Positions 1 to 12,327 of a stretch of DNA of 64,000 bases are shown in pieces; the stretch's first letter is position 1; every line of letters starts with the position of its first letter. Origin of the DNA: Histoplasma ohiense. Its lineage: Eukaryota; Ascomycota; Eurotiomycetes; Onygenales; Ajellomycetaceae. The stretch spans positions 2,671,001 to 2,735,000 of the forward strand of contig JAEVHH010000005.1 of the NCBI GenBank assembly GCA_017607445.1, written 5' to 3'. The notes under the pieces are model-generated. The model ran no database searches and was not told where the DNA came from. It was given only the letters and a program-made list of their open reading frames with translations. The position numbers and the translations under genes were made by a program.

Positions 1-120
1 CATTTTCTTTACTGTTATCTATTATATAACCTTTAGTGTTCTTTTGTTCATTTGCGTTCTTCACCACTAGTTTACACAGCATATACAGACAACACAGACT
101 GTTTATACAACCTATCCCTC

Positions 121-3100
121 ATGGCGGCCTCGAGCGGCGCGTCATCTATCTCAGTGACCGTTCGGGTGAGGCCATTTACAATACGAGAAGCTGCACAGCT
201 TACGAAATGTGATGATTCGATGTTCTTTCTCGGGGACGGCTCCCTCGTCCCCACCCCAAAACTGATACAGAAAGGCATTCGACCTGTGGTAAAGGTCATG
301 GATGATAAGTGCTTGTGAGTAAATTGCTATCCGGTTACGGATTGGATATTCTGACCTTTGTCAACCAGGGTCTTTGACCCACCAGAAGACAACCCAGTAC
401 ATCGATTTTCTAAATCCGTGGTCCCAAATGGAAAGCGTGTGAAGGACCAGACGTTCATGTTCGATAGAGTCTTCGATGAAAACACGAGCCAAGGAGATGT
501 GTATGAAGCAACAACTCGGAGTCTGCTAGACAGCGTGCTGGATGGTTACAATGCCACCGTTTTTGCGTACGGTGCGACAGGCTGTGGCAAAACCCACACC
601 ATTACAGGGACTGCTCAGCAACCGGGTATTATTTTCTTGACTATGCAAGAACTATTTGAACGGATTGCGGATAGAGCAGAGGAAAAGGTCACTGAGGTAT
701 CATTGTCGTACCTGGAAATTTACAACGAGACCATTCGCGACCTGCTTAGTCCCACCAATACTCCCAAGGGCGGTCTCATGCTCCGAGAAGACGCAAACCA
801 AACAGTCTCCGTGGCTGGGCTTTCTAGCCACCATCCTCAGAACGTTCAGGAGGTGATGGATATGATTGTGAGAGGAAATGAGTCTCGCACTATGTCTCCC
901 ACGGAAGCAAACGCAACATCATCTCGGTCTCATGCCGTTCTCCAAATTAACGTAGCGCAAAAAGAGCGTAATGCGGATGTCAACGAGCCACACACAATGG
1001 CCACATTGAGCATTATCGACCTTGCAGGAAGTGAGCGAGCGAGCGCAACAAAAAACAGAGGGGAGAGGCTGATCGAAGGCGCCAATATCAACAAATCTTT
1101 ACTAGCATTAGGAAGTTGTATAAATGCTCTATGCGATCCTAGGAAACGCAATCATGTCCCCTACCGCAATTCGAAACTCACCCGGCTGCTAAAATTCTCG
1201 TTAGGAGGAAACTGCAAGACGGTAATGATCGTCTGCGTCAGCCCGTCCAGTCAACACTTTGACGAAACACAAAACACCCTTCGGTATGCAAACCGAGCAA
1301 AGAACATACAAACTAAAATTACCAGAAATGTCTATAACGTCAATCGCCATGTCAAAGATTTTCTTGTTAAAATCGATGAACAAATGGCTTTGATTAAGGA
1401 GTTGCAACAACAACAGAAAGATTATGAAGCTATCGCTTTCACGAAGTTTAAGAAACAATCCGAGAAGAAGGAATTGGTAGTTCGTGAGGGAGTGGCTCGT
1501 CTGCGCAGTGCGTATGAACATTCAGCCTCCGAAAGAGAAGAAAGGGTCAATTGTATGCTGCGCTTGAAGCAAGTCAGCCGTCGCATCTCAATCCTCTCCT
1601 CCTGGATTGCTGCATTCGATAGTGTGTGCGATGCTGCTGAAAATGAATCCGCCTTGTCCAATCTCCAGGTCATTCGAAAGACTGCCCACGGAATTCTCGT
1701 CGAGCTAGAGGGCAGCAGACAGCATTATCACCAGAAGCTTGCAAAAAGTAGCTGGGATCGAGGCATTAGCTCTGCACTGGATATTGGTATTAAACAGCTC
1801 CAAGAACTTGAAATAGCAGATGGTGTCGATACTGCCACCCTCGCGCGGGAAGCGGAGTTACTTAGGGCCAACGCAGAAAGGGAAGCACTAGGGGCAATTG
1901 CCGAGCAGGAGAAAGGAGGCGACTTAGCAATGATCCAGATGTTGCTGCAAGCCAATTTTGAGACAGTTTCTGCAATTGAGGATATCATGCAGCTTCGCGA
2001 GGAGGATGCAGTTGCAGCTGGTAAAAAAATTCTTGCAAAACTCCTCACGTCCAGTACAGCTGCTACGGCTCATGTTGTCAAACCTGATGGGAACGTACCA
2101 CCCATCGAAGTTTTCCCACCAAGCAAGGCGGGTACACCTAAGCGCAGGAAGCAAAACAGTATGGGGCCCCCCGCATCGTTGCCAAAACCTATCAAAGCGG
2201 TTCTGTCTATAGCACCCCATGTATCCCCATCCCCAGCCAAGCCTTCTCCCAGAAGAAGAAAGATAGGGCCAAAGAAGGGTGTTAATTTCACACCAAAGAA
2301 GCTTCAGACGAAGAGCAACAAGCGGAGTGTAAGATGGAAGGACGACGTAGAGGATGGAACGCTTGCAGAATTCGAGAAGACTCCACAAAAGGTTGAAGAA
2401 TCGTCTCCTGATACGCCCTCAGTGGAGCCGCAATTACCGCCAATGCATTTAGTGGCATCGGCCATTCCCCGTCGAACGTCGAATGGCTCGAGAGAATCGT
2501 CACCCATCCCCAGCCCTCCTACCTCGCTCATCGTCCAGAAGAATAGCCGTTTCAAGGCCGGCTTCCTGTCCAAGAAGCCGAACGGATCTCCGGTTCCCTC
2601 GGCGTTGCCTAGGCTCCCCTTATCGTCGGACGGCGAACTTTCTCCATTACGTGGTATTGAAAATAGCAGTTTCCTAAATCGCAAATCACTTGACCATTCT
2701 GAGGCTGATGATAACACGAAAAGCAATGTCAGCGGGTCGTCATCAGACAACGAAGATAGATGGAAAATGGACAAAAGTGACGCCTTGATGATACACTCAG
2801 CGATGAGACGCATTTCCGGAGCCCACCATGGAGGAAATCTAGCCTCGATGGCCGCTGTTAATAGAATCCATCGACGACGAAGCCCGACTGCTACCACGAG
2901 TGTAAGCCCTCCTAGTGAAAACAGCAGCACGTTCTCGGCGTCCCAAGCGAGGAGGATGGTGAAAAAGGAGAAGGACGATTCGAAGATTAGCGTTTTGAGC
3001 CCAAGGACCCTACCCATTATGAAAGCAAATAGCCAGCGACGGACGACAATCGGCGACGCGAAACAAATAGGCCTTGCGTCAAGAGAAGGGATTCGGCTTA

Positions 3101-3174
3101 GTTCTGCCACAATTTCAGGCGGTGGGTCGTTACGGGGTAGTTTACAGCCAGGGACGAAGGGTTCCTGGAGATAG
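121..3174 (+). CDS. kipB: Kinesin-8 family motor protein (Kip3/KipB type)
   Basis: Exons 121-314 and 369-3174 give 999 aa; the intron begins GTGAGT and ends CAG, and splicing joins DDKCL to VFDPP without a break. The N-terminal motor domain (about residues 8-375) has the P-loop GATGCGKT at about 133-140, switch I with SSRSH near 248, and switch II DLAGSER near 281. The family moves toward microtubule plus ends and depolymerises them, controlling spindle length and nuclear position. The region after the motor has coiled-coil stretches (EEDAVAAGKK and around), followed by a long basic, Ser/Pro-rich tail full of likely phosphosites. The match to Kip3/KIF18 rests on the long loop 2 between PKLIQKGIRPVVKVMDDKCLVF and the motor core, which is typical of kinesin-8. 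The symbol follows Aspergillus usage; orthology is inferred. Confidence 0.9.
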
Positions 3175-4929
3175 CTCTGGGGCACTTTTCACTTTAATAT
3201 AGATCCTTTTTAATTTGTGGAGTTTGTGGGCGGGCTACATATGGATGTTTCGGAAGCTTTACCTGGTGTCCTGGGATTGTCTGTCACGAATTTTTTTCCT
3301 TTCAACTGCATGTATTTTAATCGGCTTCTTTAGCCTTTCTTTTCGTTTACTCCATGCCTTCCATGTTCAATATATCCAAACAATGCCTATCCTGATTTTC
3401 AATTTTTCTTCCTTCCAATTCACCTTCGATTGATCGGCTCTCTCGTTCGATTATCCTTTATTTTCACACCTTCTGGCCGTCCACCATCATTGTTCGCTTC
3501 TTGATTAACTATAGAACGAGGGAAGTTGTTTCTGAGGCTGTGAATTTGTACCTTTTGCTCATGACTTGATATATGTTGTTGATTTGTCGATATGTAGACA
3601 AAATCGTCCATGAGTACCTCCAGTGAACCAGCCTGGTTGCATCGCGTAACTCACATTGTGGCAGTGAGAGAGTCTATTCGTCCGCGCACCCCATACACCC
3701 ACATCCATTCCGCCAACCTGTGGTTTTGGAGATAGATCCTTGGAGGGCACGCAAAGCCCAATCCAACGAAATACCAAGTGGAGGTACTTCGAAGGTTTTG
3801 ACATTCGAAATGTGTAATGTACATGTACATGTACATTGAAGTCAATTTAAACTCAGGTTCGGGGCAGCGCCATGTGGAGCCCATTCTCCAACCCCTGACC
3901 CCAAACTGGGGCTTATAGGTATAAGTTATCGTCGAATGATACCCCCTACAGAGCTGTTGTTGTTATGCTCCAGGTAGCATGTTTGGAAAAAAAAGAAGTC
4001 CATCGGCTTGTTGTCAGGTAGGTATTTTATAAAGCCCAATCAATTGTTATCGACTACCAACTTGAAGGCTAGGAACGGGCTTCTCAAGCAGGATCGGAAG
4101 CTTGAATTTTACCATTGTATTTTATTTATATCATCTTCATCATCGATTGCTTGGCCCTGCACTTCACACGTTAGATATCCAGAGTTCTTTTTTTTCATTC
4201 CCAACCATCTCGGAATTCAGTTTCTGGGATGCGAAGGTCCAAGAAATTATAAGTTTGCTGCAGCATAAGTATAGGTTGAGTGGAAAATTGCAATGTCATA
4301 CATATTTCCAGAAAAGTACGTGGGGATTGTGGGGGAAAACTTCCATAATTCGCAGCCCCAAACAGCCGATCTTGCAGCTAAACAGAATGTGAGAAATGAT
4401 ATATCATATCAAGGATTCTGTTGATTGTATCCTTACTAGCAAGGATCTTCTATCACCTCAATTCCGGAAACCGGATCACTGATCCGATATATACCAGCAC
4501 TGCCCCTATCATATATTCAAGCATTCTTTTTCTTATAAATACGGCCTGATTATCATGTAATTATTGGAGTTAGAATAATCAATTCAATTTACTTATTCGA
4601 TATTCAGTATTTGGGTCAATATTCGGACTTATCCAGTTCCGACACAGAACAAGACCTGGAAGTTGGACCCATCGAACATAGACATTGTATTTACAGAGCA
4701 GAAATAATTCGCTACCAGATTAACTGCTATAGCCAGTTTTCAATTGCTTTTCCGGCTATGTGCAGGGTATCGGCAGCCTGTTGGGCTGATTAGTAAATAG
4801 CTTTGGGGGTAGAGATGAAACAACAAAGTCCTGGAACCTTCGATGTGTCCAGTAACTTTTAAACCCCCAAACCATCAATAACATAACAGCCATAATTATC
4901 TCCCATCTGATGATCGCATTTCCCCACCG
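3175..4929. other. Intergenic, no gene recognised
   Basis: This 1.75 kb gap separates the kinesin 3' end from msrA. Reading frames here are short and lack codon bias or recognisable motifs. A perfect 22-bp palindrome built from TGTACA units lies at 3816-3837. The last few hundred bases should hold the msrA promoter, but I see no motif I can name. Confidence 0.5.
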
Positions 4930-5852
4930 ATGGCTCTCCCGTTCTCGTCCATCATGCCACCATTCATGTCACGATTAATGCGCCACTTCTCCACCACTAG
5001 CCCCTCCCTCCCAGTGACACCAGAATCACTTGCAGCCCGCGGCTTTCCCGAAAACGCCCAAGTAGCCACGATCGCTGCTGGTTGTTTCTGGGGCGTGGAA
5101 CACCTCTACCGGCAAAATTTCGGTAGCGGAAAGGGGCTCCTAGATGCCAAAGTTGGATATTGCGGTGGGGATACGACGCATCCGACTTATCGCAGTGTTT
5201 GCACCGGGGAAACTGGCCGTACGTCCTTGAAACGAAAACATGCCCTCCCCCCGCGCCTGGCCTTCCCCACCTCCAAGAGAGATACACACCTTAACAAGAT
5301 CCCTTCGTCTCTAACTATTTCATGCAGACGCCGAAGCCCTTAGAATAATTTTCGACCCGTCTCTTGTTACGTATCGCCAACTCCTCGAATTCTTCTTCCG
5401 CATGCATGACCCCACCACACTGAACCGACAAGGTGGAGATGTAGGGACACAATATCGCAGCGCAATATTCACACACGGCGAGGAGCAGCAGAAAATCGCC
5501 GAGGAGATCAAGGAAAGGGTGGCTAAGGAGTGGTGGAAGCGGCGCGTTACGACCCTCGTTGTTCCGGCGGACCAATGGTGGGATGCGGAAGATTATCACC
5601 AGCTATATTTGGACAAACATCCTGGTGGATATGAGTGTCCTGCTCAGTGGGTTTTCCCCTCCCTCTCTCCCCTCCCCGCTTCTGCTCCCCGCCTACGCCT
5701 AGCCGACCGCGTACTCCCACTCAGAACCTAAAACAAAGCTCCACGGCGGCCATTGTTTGCCTCGTATTCGTTTTTGGATGACGATGAGGAATGCTAAGAA
5801 GTTACTGGTGCTGTGCAGTTTTGTGAGGAAGTTCCCTCCCTTGTCTGAATGA
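4930..5852 (+). CDS. msrA: Peptide methionine-S-sulfoxide reductase MsrA
   Basis: Three exons, 4930-5218, 5328-5646 and 5819-5852, give 213 aa. The enzyme reduces methionine-S-sulfoxide in proteins using thioredoxin. The catalytic motif GCFWGVEH places the nucleophilic Cys at residue 52; VGYCGG, GDVGTQYRSA and the Asp/Glu-rich WWDAEDYHQLYL segment follow in family order. The small last exon encodes HFVRKFPPLSE, which completes the conserved ECPAH C-terminal block and leaves a candidate resolving Cys at 200. Without that splice the frame runs into unrelated sequence. Residues 1-40 are rich in Arg, Ser and Thr and lack acidic residues, suggesting a mitochondrial presequence; internal Met9, Met13 or Met17 could give shorter forms. 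The family call is certain; the localisation is inferred. Confidence 0.92.
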
Positions 5853-7555
5853 ATGACCGAACCTAAGTGGGAAGGTTCTATACGTGGGGGACCGTTTGGA
5901 GACAAGGTAATGCAGGCGCGAAGCATTATCAGCTCTTGGGACCTCCTCTTTTTAAATAAATTTAACTTGGATAATTTATGAATTGAGTTATTGTATGATA
6001 TTTATACTGTAGTCGGCTTACGCTTGCTCTCCACCCACCCCCTCGCGCGCTCTCTCTCTTTTTTACTTTTTGTGTGGTTATCGAAACGCCACCCCTTGAT
6101 ATGAAATAGCCCCATGCAGCACGATCAAAGTGGCTCTTAATACAGTTTATGGCATCTTCTATTCTCAACCGTTTTATATTCGATTCTCTTGCCCACTTGA
6201 ACATTATGCCTGACCTTCCCCTCCCTAAGATGACTTGGCTCAGTCCACTCGGAATTTGACTGTTGGATGCCCGCGACATCCAGTTCGCGACAAAAACGAT
6301 TCATGAGGTGGACCTCCGACTTCGGTAGCGTCTAGCGCGTGGGAGAGATGCAGCAACCAATGCGTAATCCAATTCATCCCTTCGTAGATACGAGGCGAGT
6401 TTCGGTCCAGGCGTCGTCCAAGGCGAAGAGACAAAATGGGAAAAATTCCCAAAAAGTACCATGCTGCCATTCCCTGGTATCTTCCCTGCTATATGTAGGA
6501 ACATTGCATGTAATTCAATATGACGGCGACAGGGGCAGTTGAGGGTGTTGATGGGTGTAATCTGCTTCCCAATTATTATCTCGAAGTGATAAGTCATAAG
6601 ATGGTCATATCAACACGATAAGCTCATTCTCCACCACAGAACGCAGCTGGTGGTCTAGGCCTCTCTCCTCCTCGTCCTTCCTCCTCCACACACACCCCAC
6701 ATAGACAGCAACCCCGTGCGGTGATGTTTCTCTTTCCCACCTGCATTTCTCTGCTGCACCTGGTTACACCCGGATCACGGCGGTCCATAAGCTAACAATC
6801 CCATCTGACACCAGACGAGCGAGAAGTTGAAATAACGATCAATTAGATACTAATTGTTGGATGCAAGCAGAACCCCGCCTAGAAAGCCCAAAAATCAGAC
6901 GATAGCACCTCCAACCACGAGAGATAGCACATAGAATTCAATCTAGAAACTGTGGTTCCATGACTTGAACATTTTTACCTCACACTGGTCGAGCCTACCC
7001 CGAATTATCCGGGTATAACCTTACCTTCCCTGGTCCACTCGCCCGGTTCCGCGAGCTCAGCCAAGCTTGCCTCAACCAATCTCCTGCCTTTCCGCGCTTT
7101 CCACTTGCTTCGTGATAATGCATGCCAGATGGTATTGCGACCCAGGAGGGTAAAACGCCAGCAGGGCAAGGCTGTGGTATAAGTGCACAGGTACCGTGCT
7201 CTCCACTCCACCGTACATAACTGAACCGCATCCGACGCCGTTGCTCCTAAATCGATTTGTAGAGTGTGAGGTTCTTGCTCTTATTTTCTTATATCTCTTA
7301 CATGCCCCTATCTGGTCTACCTCAAGTATCGTCGTCCTCGTCGTCGTCGTTGTTGTTGTTGTGCATCTCGCCAACAGCTTACCTTCTCCCCTTCAGCTAC
7401 AAGGTATAATATTGCTGCGATCTTTAATCTTTAGGCAGATAACGCGATATTTTTTTGATCCAGCTTTCCCTTTGTATCATTTAGGAGGGTAGGGCGATTT
7501 TGGTATATAGTCGGAGTCTTTTATAAGGACCTAGGAAACAAAGCGGAGTGACGAA
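5853..7555. other. Intergenic, msrA 3' flank and proline dehydrogenase promoter
   Basis: No ORF here shows a recognisable domain or consistent coding character. The stretch holds CT-rich runs and a GTC/GTT trinucleotide run near 7331-7361. The proline dehydrogenase 5' leader probably lies in the last few hundred bases. I looked for paired CCGG sites of the PrnA type and found none that was convincing. Confidence 0.4.
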
Positions 7556-9148
7556 ATGCGTAAGCAGCTCACCTTTAAGACCACCACTCCATGTTTCGTT
7601 CATGCTATGCACCAGACTTCCGTTAAACCCCCTACCATATGGAGCCAACATGGGGTTAGATGCTCTCACCATGGCGCTGCCCAACAGCCCGAACGCCCAG
7701 TTCCTGCAACTGGAGGGCCGTCGGCAGCTCCTAGGTCAACGAGACCCTTTGCCACACTGAATTCCTCGATACCGTTTACAAACCCGCCGACAGCTCCTCC
7801 ATTGTCTATTTTGCCCTTGTCCACGATACTGCGATCTCTCTTCGTTACCACCATCTCCTCCTCACCTCTTCTCTTCACACCATCTTTGGCTTTCCTGTCA
7901 GTCGTGGCAAACCCTGAGTCCACATTTCTAAATCCTGATCGTAACCCTATAATAAAGCTGATCATGGGACAGACGTTGTACGCACAATTCTGTGCAGGAG
8001 AGACACCAGCAGAGGCCAAAGTGAATATCCAAAAGTTAAAGCAGATCGGATATTCTGGTGTCATATTGGGGTATGCGCGGGAAATCGTGATGGATGAGAA
8101 CGAGACCCGTGCTCTTGCTCAATTAACCGATACAGAAGAAGCAGCGGAAAGCAAGGCTCAAGCCATTGCTGATATCACAGCTTGGAAGAAAGGAACCCTT
8201 GCCACAGTCGATCTAGCAGATGATGGGGATTTCGTTGCATTGAAATTCACAGGAGCCGGTAAAGGGTCAGTCCAACAACTGTTGCGCAGATCCGCACCAT
8301 CACCAGCCCTTAGAAAAGCGATCATCGAAATTTGTGAGAGGGCTAAAGCTCGCAATGTCAGGTTATTGTTTGATGCTGAACAGCAAGCAGTCCAACCGGC
8401 CATTGACGATTGGAGCCTTGAATTCCAGCGAATATATAATAAGGGACTGGACCAGCGAGCTGTGATATACGGGACATATCAGGCATATCTCCGTTCTACC
8501 CCGGCAACTCTCACACAGCATCTCGCCATCGCGGAGGCGGAGGGATTCGCACTGGGCGTCAAGCTCGTCCGGGGTGCATATCTAGGCAGTGAGTCGCGCC
8601 ATCTAATCTGGGACACAAAGCAAGAAACCGACAATACATACGACGGCATTGCCGAATCGTTGATTAAGCAACAATACGGAGACGTTCTTAAACCCCATAA
8701 TTATTTGTTACCATCCGGGGGCACAAGGATAACCAGCGCCCAGGGGAAAGAGCATCAGTACCCCCAATTCCCCAAAGTCGATCTCCTCCTAGCCTCGCAC
8801 AACCGCGTCTCTGTTGAACGAGCCAAGAAGCTTCGAGACGAACAGAAGCGCACCAGTGGGGCAAATCAGATCGAAATGGCCTATGGTCAGCTGTTCGGCA
8901 TGGCTGATGACATCAGCTGCCAACTGGTGCAGGCGGGGAAGTGCGCTCGCGAACAGCAGGCGGAAGGGGTAATGGTGGATGTGGAGGCGCCAAAGATATG
9001 CAAGTACCTCGTGTGGGGCACAGTGGGCGAGTGTGCGCTGTATTTGCTTCGGAGGGCGCAGGAGAATAGAGATGCAGCGTCCAGGACGGAGGACACTAGG
9101 AAGGCCATGGTGAAGGAGCTGCGAAGGCGATTGGTGGGTGGTTCTTAG
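7556..9148 (+). CDS. put1: Proline dehydrogenase (proline oxidase), mitochondrial
   Basis: A single exon of 530 aa. The enzyme oxidises proline to pyrroline-5-carboxylate with FAD and passes electrons to the respiratory chain at the inner mitochondrial membrane; it starts proline catabolism. The PRODH barrel is recognisable from YAQFCAGET (about residue 141) through LLFDAEQQ, GTYQAYLRST, GVKLVRGAYLGSE and the C-terminal YLLRRAQEN, where the Arg pair at about 499-500 matches the family substrate-carboxylate binders. The first 70 or so residues are basic and low in acidic residues, fitting a targeting sequence, followed by a Ser/Leu-rich stretch. The start at 7556 is the first ATG in frame; Met18 (7607) is an alternative. 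The length is slightly above that of yeast Put1. The Aspergillus name would be prnD; no other prn-cluster gene is adjacent. Confidence 0.92.
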   Translation: MRKQLTFKTTTPCFVHAMHQTSVKPPTIWSQHGVRCSHHGAAQQPERPVPATGGPSAAPRSTRPFATLNSSIPFTNPPTAPPLSILPLSTILRSLFVTTISSSPLLFTPSLAFLSVVANPESTFLNPDRNPIIKLIMGQTLYAQFCAGETPAEAKVNIQKLKQIGYSGVILGYAREIVMDENETRALAQLTDTEEAAESKAQAIADITAWKKGTLATVDLADDGDFVALKFTGAGKGSVQQLLRRSAPSPALRKAIIEICERAKARNVRLLFDAEQQAVQPAIDDWSLEFQRIYNKGLDQRAVIYGTYQAYLRSTPATLTQHLAIAEAEGFALGVKLVRGAYLGSESRHLIWDTKQETDNTYDGIAESLIKQQYGDVLKPHNYLLPSGGTRITSAQGKEHQYPQFPKVDLLLASHNRVSVERAKKLRDEQKRTSGANQIEMAYGQLFGMADDISCQLVQAGKCAREQQAEGVMVDVEAPKICKYLVWGTVGECALYLLRRAQENRDAASRTEDTRKAMVKELRRRLVGGS

Positions 9149-10097
9149 GGAAATAGTTAGTCGATCCAATGGGGGAATTTTTCTTTGTTTCTTTTTTCTT
9201 TTTTTATTCTTTTCTTCCTCCTTGGTTGGTTAATGAAATGGTGATATGTTTTGGGTTCCATTTTTGCCTTTTTGGGTTGCATTTTTGCCCTTGTTTGATC
9301 GCGGGCACATCCCTTTTTGGAGTGCAAGTTCACAAATATACCTTATTAAGCAGGTAGATTTGACATTAAGGAACATTATTCATTATTCCTGTAAACATTT
9401 TTCAATCAGTGGGTGAGTAGTTGATGTTCACCTCTCTGGGGCAGTGGGAGGAACATTCCACACCAGAGTTAGCTAAGCGATGTTAGTTAACTATGTCAAA
9501 AGAGATTAATAACTATGAGATGGAATGCAAACCGTATTAAATTAACCTGTTGCTATTTTTGCTTTACATTGCCAACTCCCCTCTTTCTTTTCTCTTCATT
9601 ATATATATAACTTAGCCAGTGGATATTTCCCGGGTCATGCAGGAAGCTTGTCGCTACCACTTGTTTCCAATTTCTGAAAATTTTTTTTTTCTTTCCTTCC
9701 CTTTTTTTTTTTCTTTGGGCCTCTTTCTAGCGGGAGGTTGTAAGTTGACATAACTATTTAAATTAGCTGCAACAAGTTTCTTGCTTTCGGAAACATTCCC
9801 ACAAAGAACTGTTCGAAAGTGCTTGAATGTAGCTAGGAAGGTTCTGTACTGTACTCCAAATATACCAATAAGCGGGTGAATGAATGAATGAAAGTTAGCT
9901 TTCTTTGCTTTAATGATGGTATTGGGGTTTTTTGTCTTGAGGATGGCTGGAGCTGTCAGACATAGGATGGACATAACAATAAAAAGTCCGCAATAGAAAG
10001 AAGCCTGGCATAATTCCCTCGAAAAAATATCCTAAGGATTTCTATTATCTTTATTCCTCCCCATGGCTCCCCGGGCCTCTCAACTTGCCTGGGTATC

Positions 10098-10129
<32 letters not shown>

Positions 10130-10760
10130 TTGGCAAGATGATGTTTTGAAGGAAGCTAAGCTACAAGCAGATTCAATCAACACTTGACAAGTTAGGCTTC
10201 ATTTATTCTCCAGAACTGATAATGAGGATGTCAAAGAGAAAGAAAGAGAGAGTGACTGAGATGGAGTCAGGGACCCATTTATTTATACAGCAGATTGCTG
10301 CACCACACCCACCCACAGAAGTGTTATTCAACCTCATGTTCCAGCTCTTTTTCTGCTTATTTGTTCTTGTTGATTCTTTTTGTTTAACACATCTTCTGGA
10401 CACTTCACTTCACTTCACTTCTTCTTTATTTCCCCATTCTGCTCTCCTGCTCTCCTGCTCTCCCACGCTCTCTCTCCCTCTCTCTCCCCCTCTCTCTCTC
10501 TCTCTGTTCTCATCTCTTGTCTAGCTTTGCACAAGCTCATATTTGTTACTGTCTCTACCTCCCTTTCCCTCCTATTTTAAAAGACAATTCATGAGCTTCC
10601 ATTATTTCACCCGATTGATTCTGTGTGCATCTTCTCTTGTTTTATCTCAGGCTTGTGCTCTTCACATCATTGTCACATCTCCACTTATCTCCACTTCACA
10701 TGCTCCTTTTACAACAAAAGGGCCACTGACAACAGGGCAAAGGCAGGCCAGGTCCTGGTC
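9149..10760. other. Intergenic with homopolymer and CT-rich tracts
   Basis: No gene recognised. The stretch contains a T17-A14 homopolymer junction at 10098-10128, CACTT repeats near 10400 and a long CT-rich tract at about 10440-10506. The tract lies about 250 bases before the next predicted start and may belong to that gene's promoter or 5' leader. Confidence 0.45.
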
Positions 10761-12327
10761 ATGGAGAATGAGGGGCGCGAACGCATTGATGATGAGATGA
10801 TGGTAGTTGTAGAAAAACTGAGGAACATTACTGAACATGTAAGTTTTTTCTTCTGAAAATCGAGAAAAGTTAGGATAGTTATGGAATGGGAATTTCCATA
10901 GCTTAAGTCAAAAGGACTTGACGAAAAAGAAAAGAAAAGAAAAGAAAAACAGGGAGAACATTTGGATGTTTTGAATTTTATAATAACCACATCTTTCCCT
11001 CACCGAAATACAGTTGCGCAAGCTTCAGCTCCATAATGCGGCCAATACGATCTCCAAGCACACTCACGATATCATCGAGGAGTTTGGTGAAGTCATGTCG
11101 AAGCTCACAGACTCTGAGATCGTGATGCATCATGCAGTAGTACGTACTTGGCTTTTATCCCATACTAAGTACTTCAGGGCCCTGGCTGGTGGAGGGGTTT
11201 GTATGGCTCATGGGACTTTTCTTCTTCTTCTTCTTCTTCTTCCCCCCTGCTTATATTCATTTAGAAGCAGGCCAACCGTCTCAATGGCAACGTAGGTGCG
11301 AACGAGAGCCACGATGAACGCGGGAAGATTCAAGTGCAAGTTTGCAAGCCGAAGGAAAAGAGCCTCCTTGACCTGGCGTCTTCTCCACCGGCTCCTCTGC
11401 AGGCTAATCTGTGGGCAAAGATAGCAGTCGCAGCTCCCCCTCAGGCCGTCCGTCAAACCAATGGATTCCACAGCATGACTCCACCCAAAGCCGAGACGAA
11501 AGCAATTCCACTGGTCCCTATCCGTCCTGTTGTGCAAGCGTTGTTGTCACACCCAGCCATGCCGCCGCAACCAGCTCCTGCTACAAGGGGACGACGGACT
11601 GGGAGAGCCGGCATCATAATCGTCGAGGGCAAATTTACACTCGGCAGCTTGAACAAGCTTACCGCGAGGATCTGCGAGGGTGCGCTCTACAGCGTTGAGA
11701 TCCACCATCACACGGGGTTCGCGGAGATCATCTTCCAAAACGCAATGCACGCGAAAGAATTCCTGGCCAAGGACAAGTACACGATGGAGAACACGGGCTT
11801 TGGCCGTTTCGGGAAGGGCTTCACGGTCAGGCACGATAGGTATAAGGAGCGGGGGTGGGATGCGGATTTGGAGAAGATGGCGCATGGCAATCGGGAGAGG
11901 CGTCGATTGACGTTTGTTCGCCCCAAGTTGTTGGAAAAGCCCGATTCGCTTCGGGTGCTGGAGGAGGAGCTTGAGCGGATGGCTGGGCCCGAGGGAATTG
12001 ATTTCGTGTGGAAGTTCAATGCGGGGAATGGTATGTATCCGTGGGTTCTTATTATGTCCCTCACCTTCCAAAAACTTTGTGTTGTGCCATTTTCAACGAA
12101 ACTTGAAGTCGAAGGGCGGCAAAAATACTAGGACTAACTGTATATATGCTCATAAAGTGACTGCCGTCTTCAAGAGTGTTAGGACGGCCAGACTTGTCCG
12201 CCATCGTTTCCTGGAAATGGCATCCAAGCACAGGTGTCAGTTTGCGGGCGTCAGTGTTGACTACTCCGCCGATCCTTGCGAAAAGCAATTGACTTTGACA
12301 CAAAACGGGGTGAGAGCGCGGCCCTAG
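10761..12327 (+). CDS. Uncharacterised protein with two RRM-like domains
   Basis: Four exons, 10761-10838, 11014-11139, 11265-12030 and 12158-12327, give 379 aa. Donors are GTAAGT, GTACGT and GTATGT, and the last intron has a CTAAC branch-point candidate about 20 nt before its AAG acceptor. Exons 1-2 encode a charged helical N-terminus (HNAANTISKHTHDIIEEFGE). A Pro/Ala-rich linker follows. Two segments look like degenerate RNA-recognition motifs: about 183-255 (begins GIIIVEGKF, with a beta strand at GFAEIIFQN) and about 281-360 (RRLTFVRPK to FAGVSVDYS). The RRM reading rests on beta-alpha-beta spacing and strand-like patches, not on clear RNP motifs. I cannot name a family. It sits at the edge of an AT-rich repeat island. 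Confidence 0.6.
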
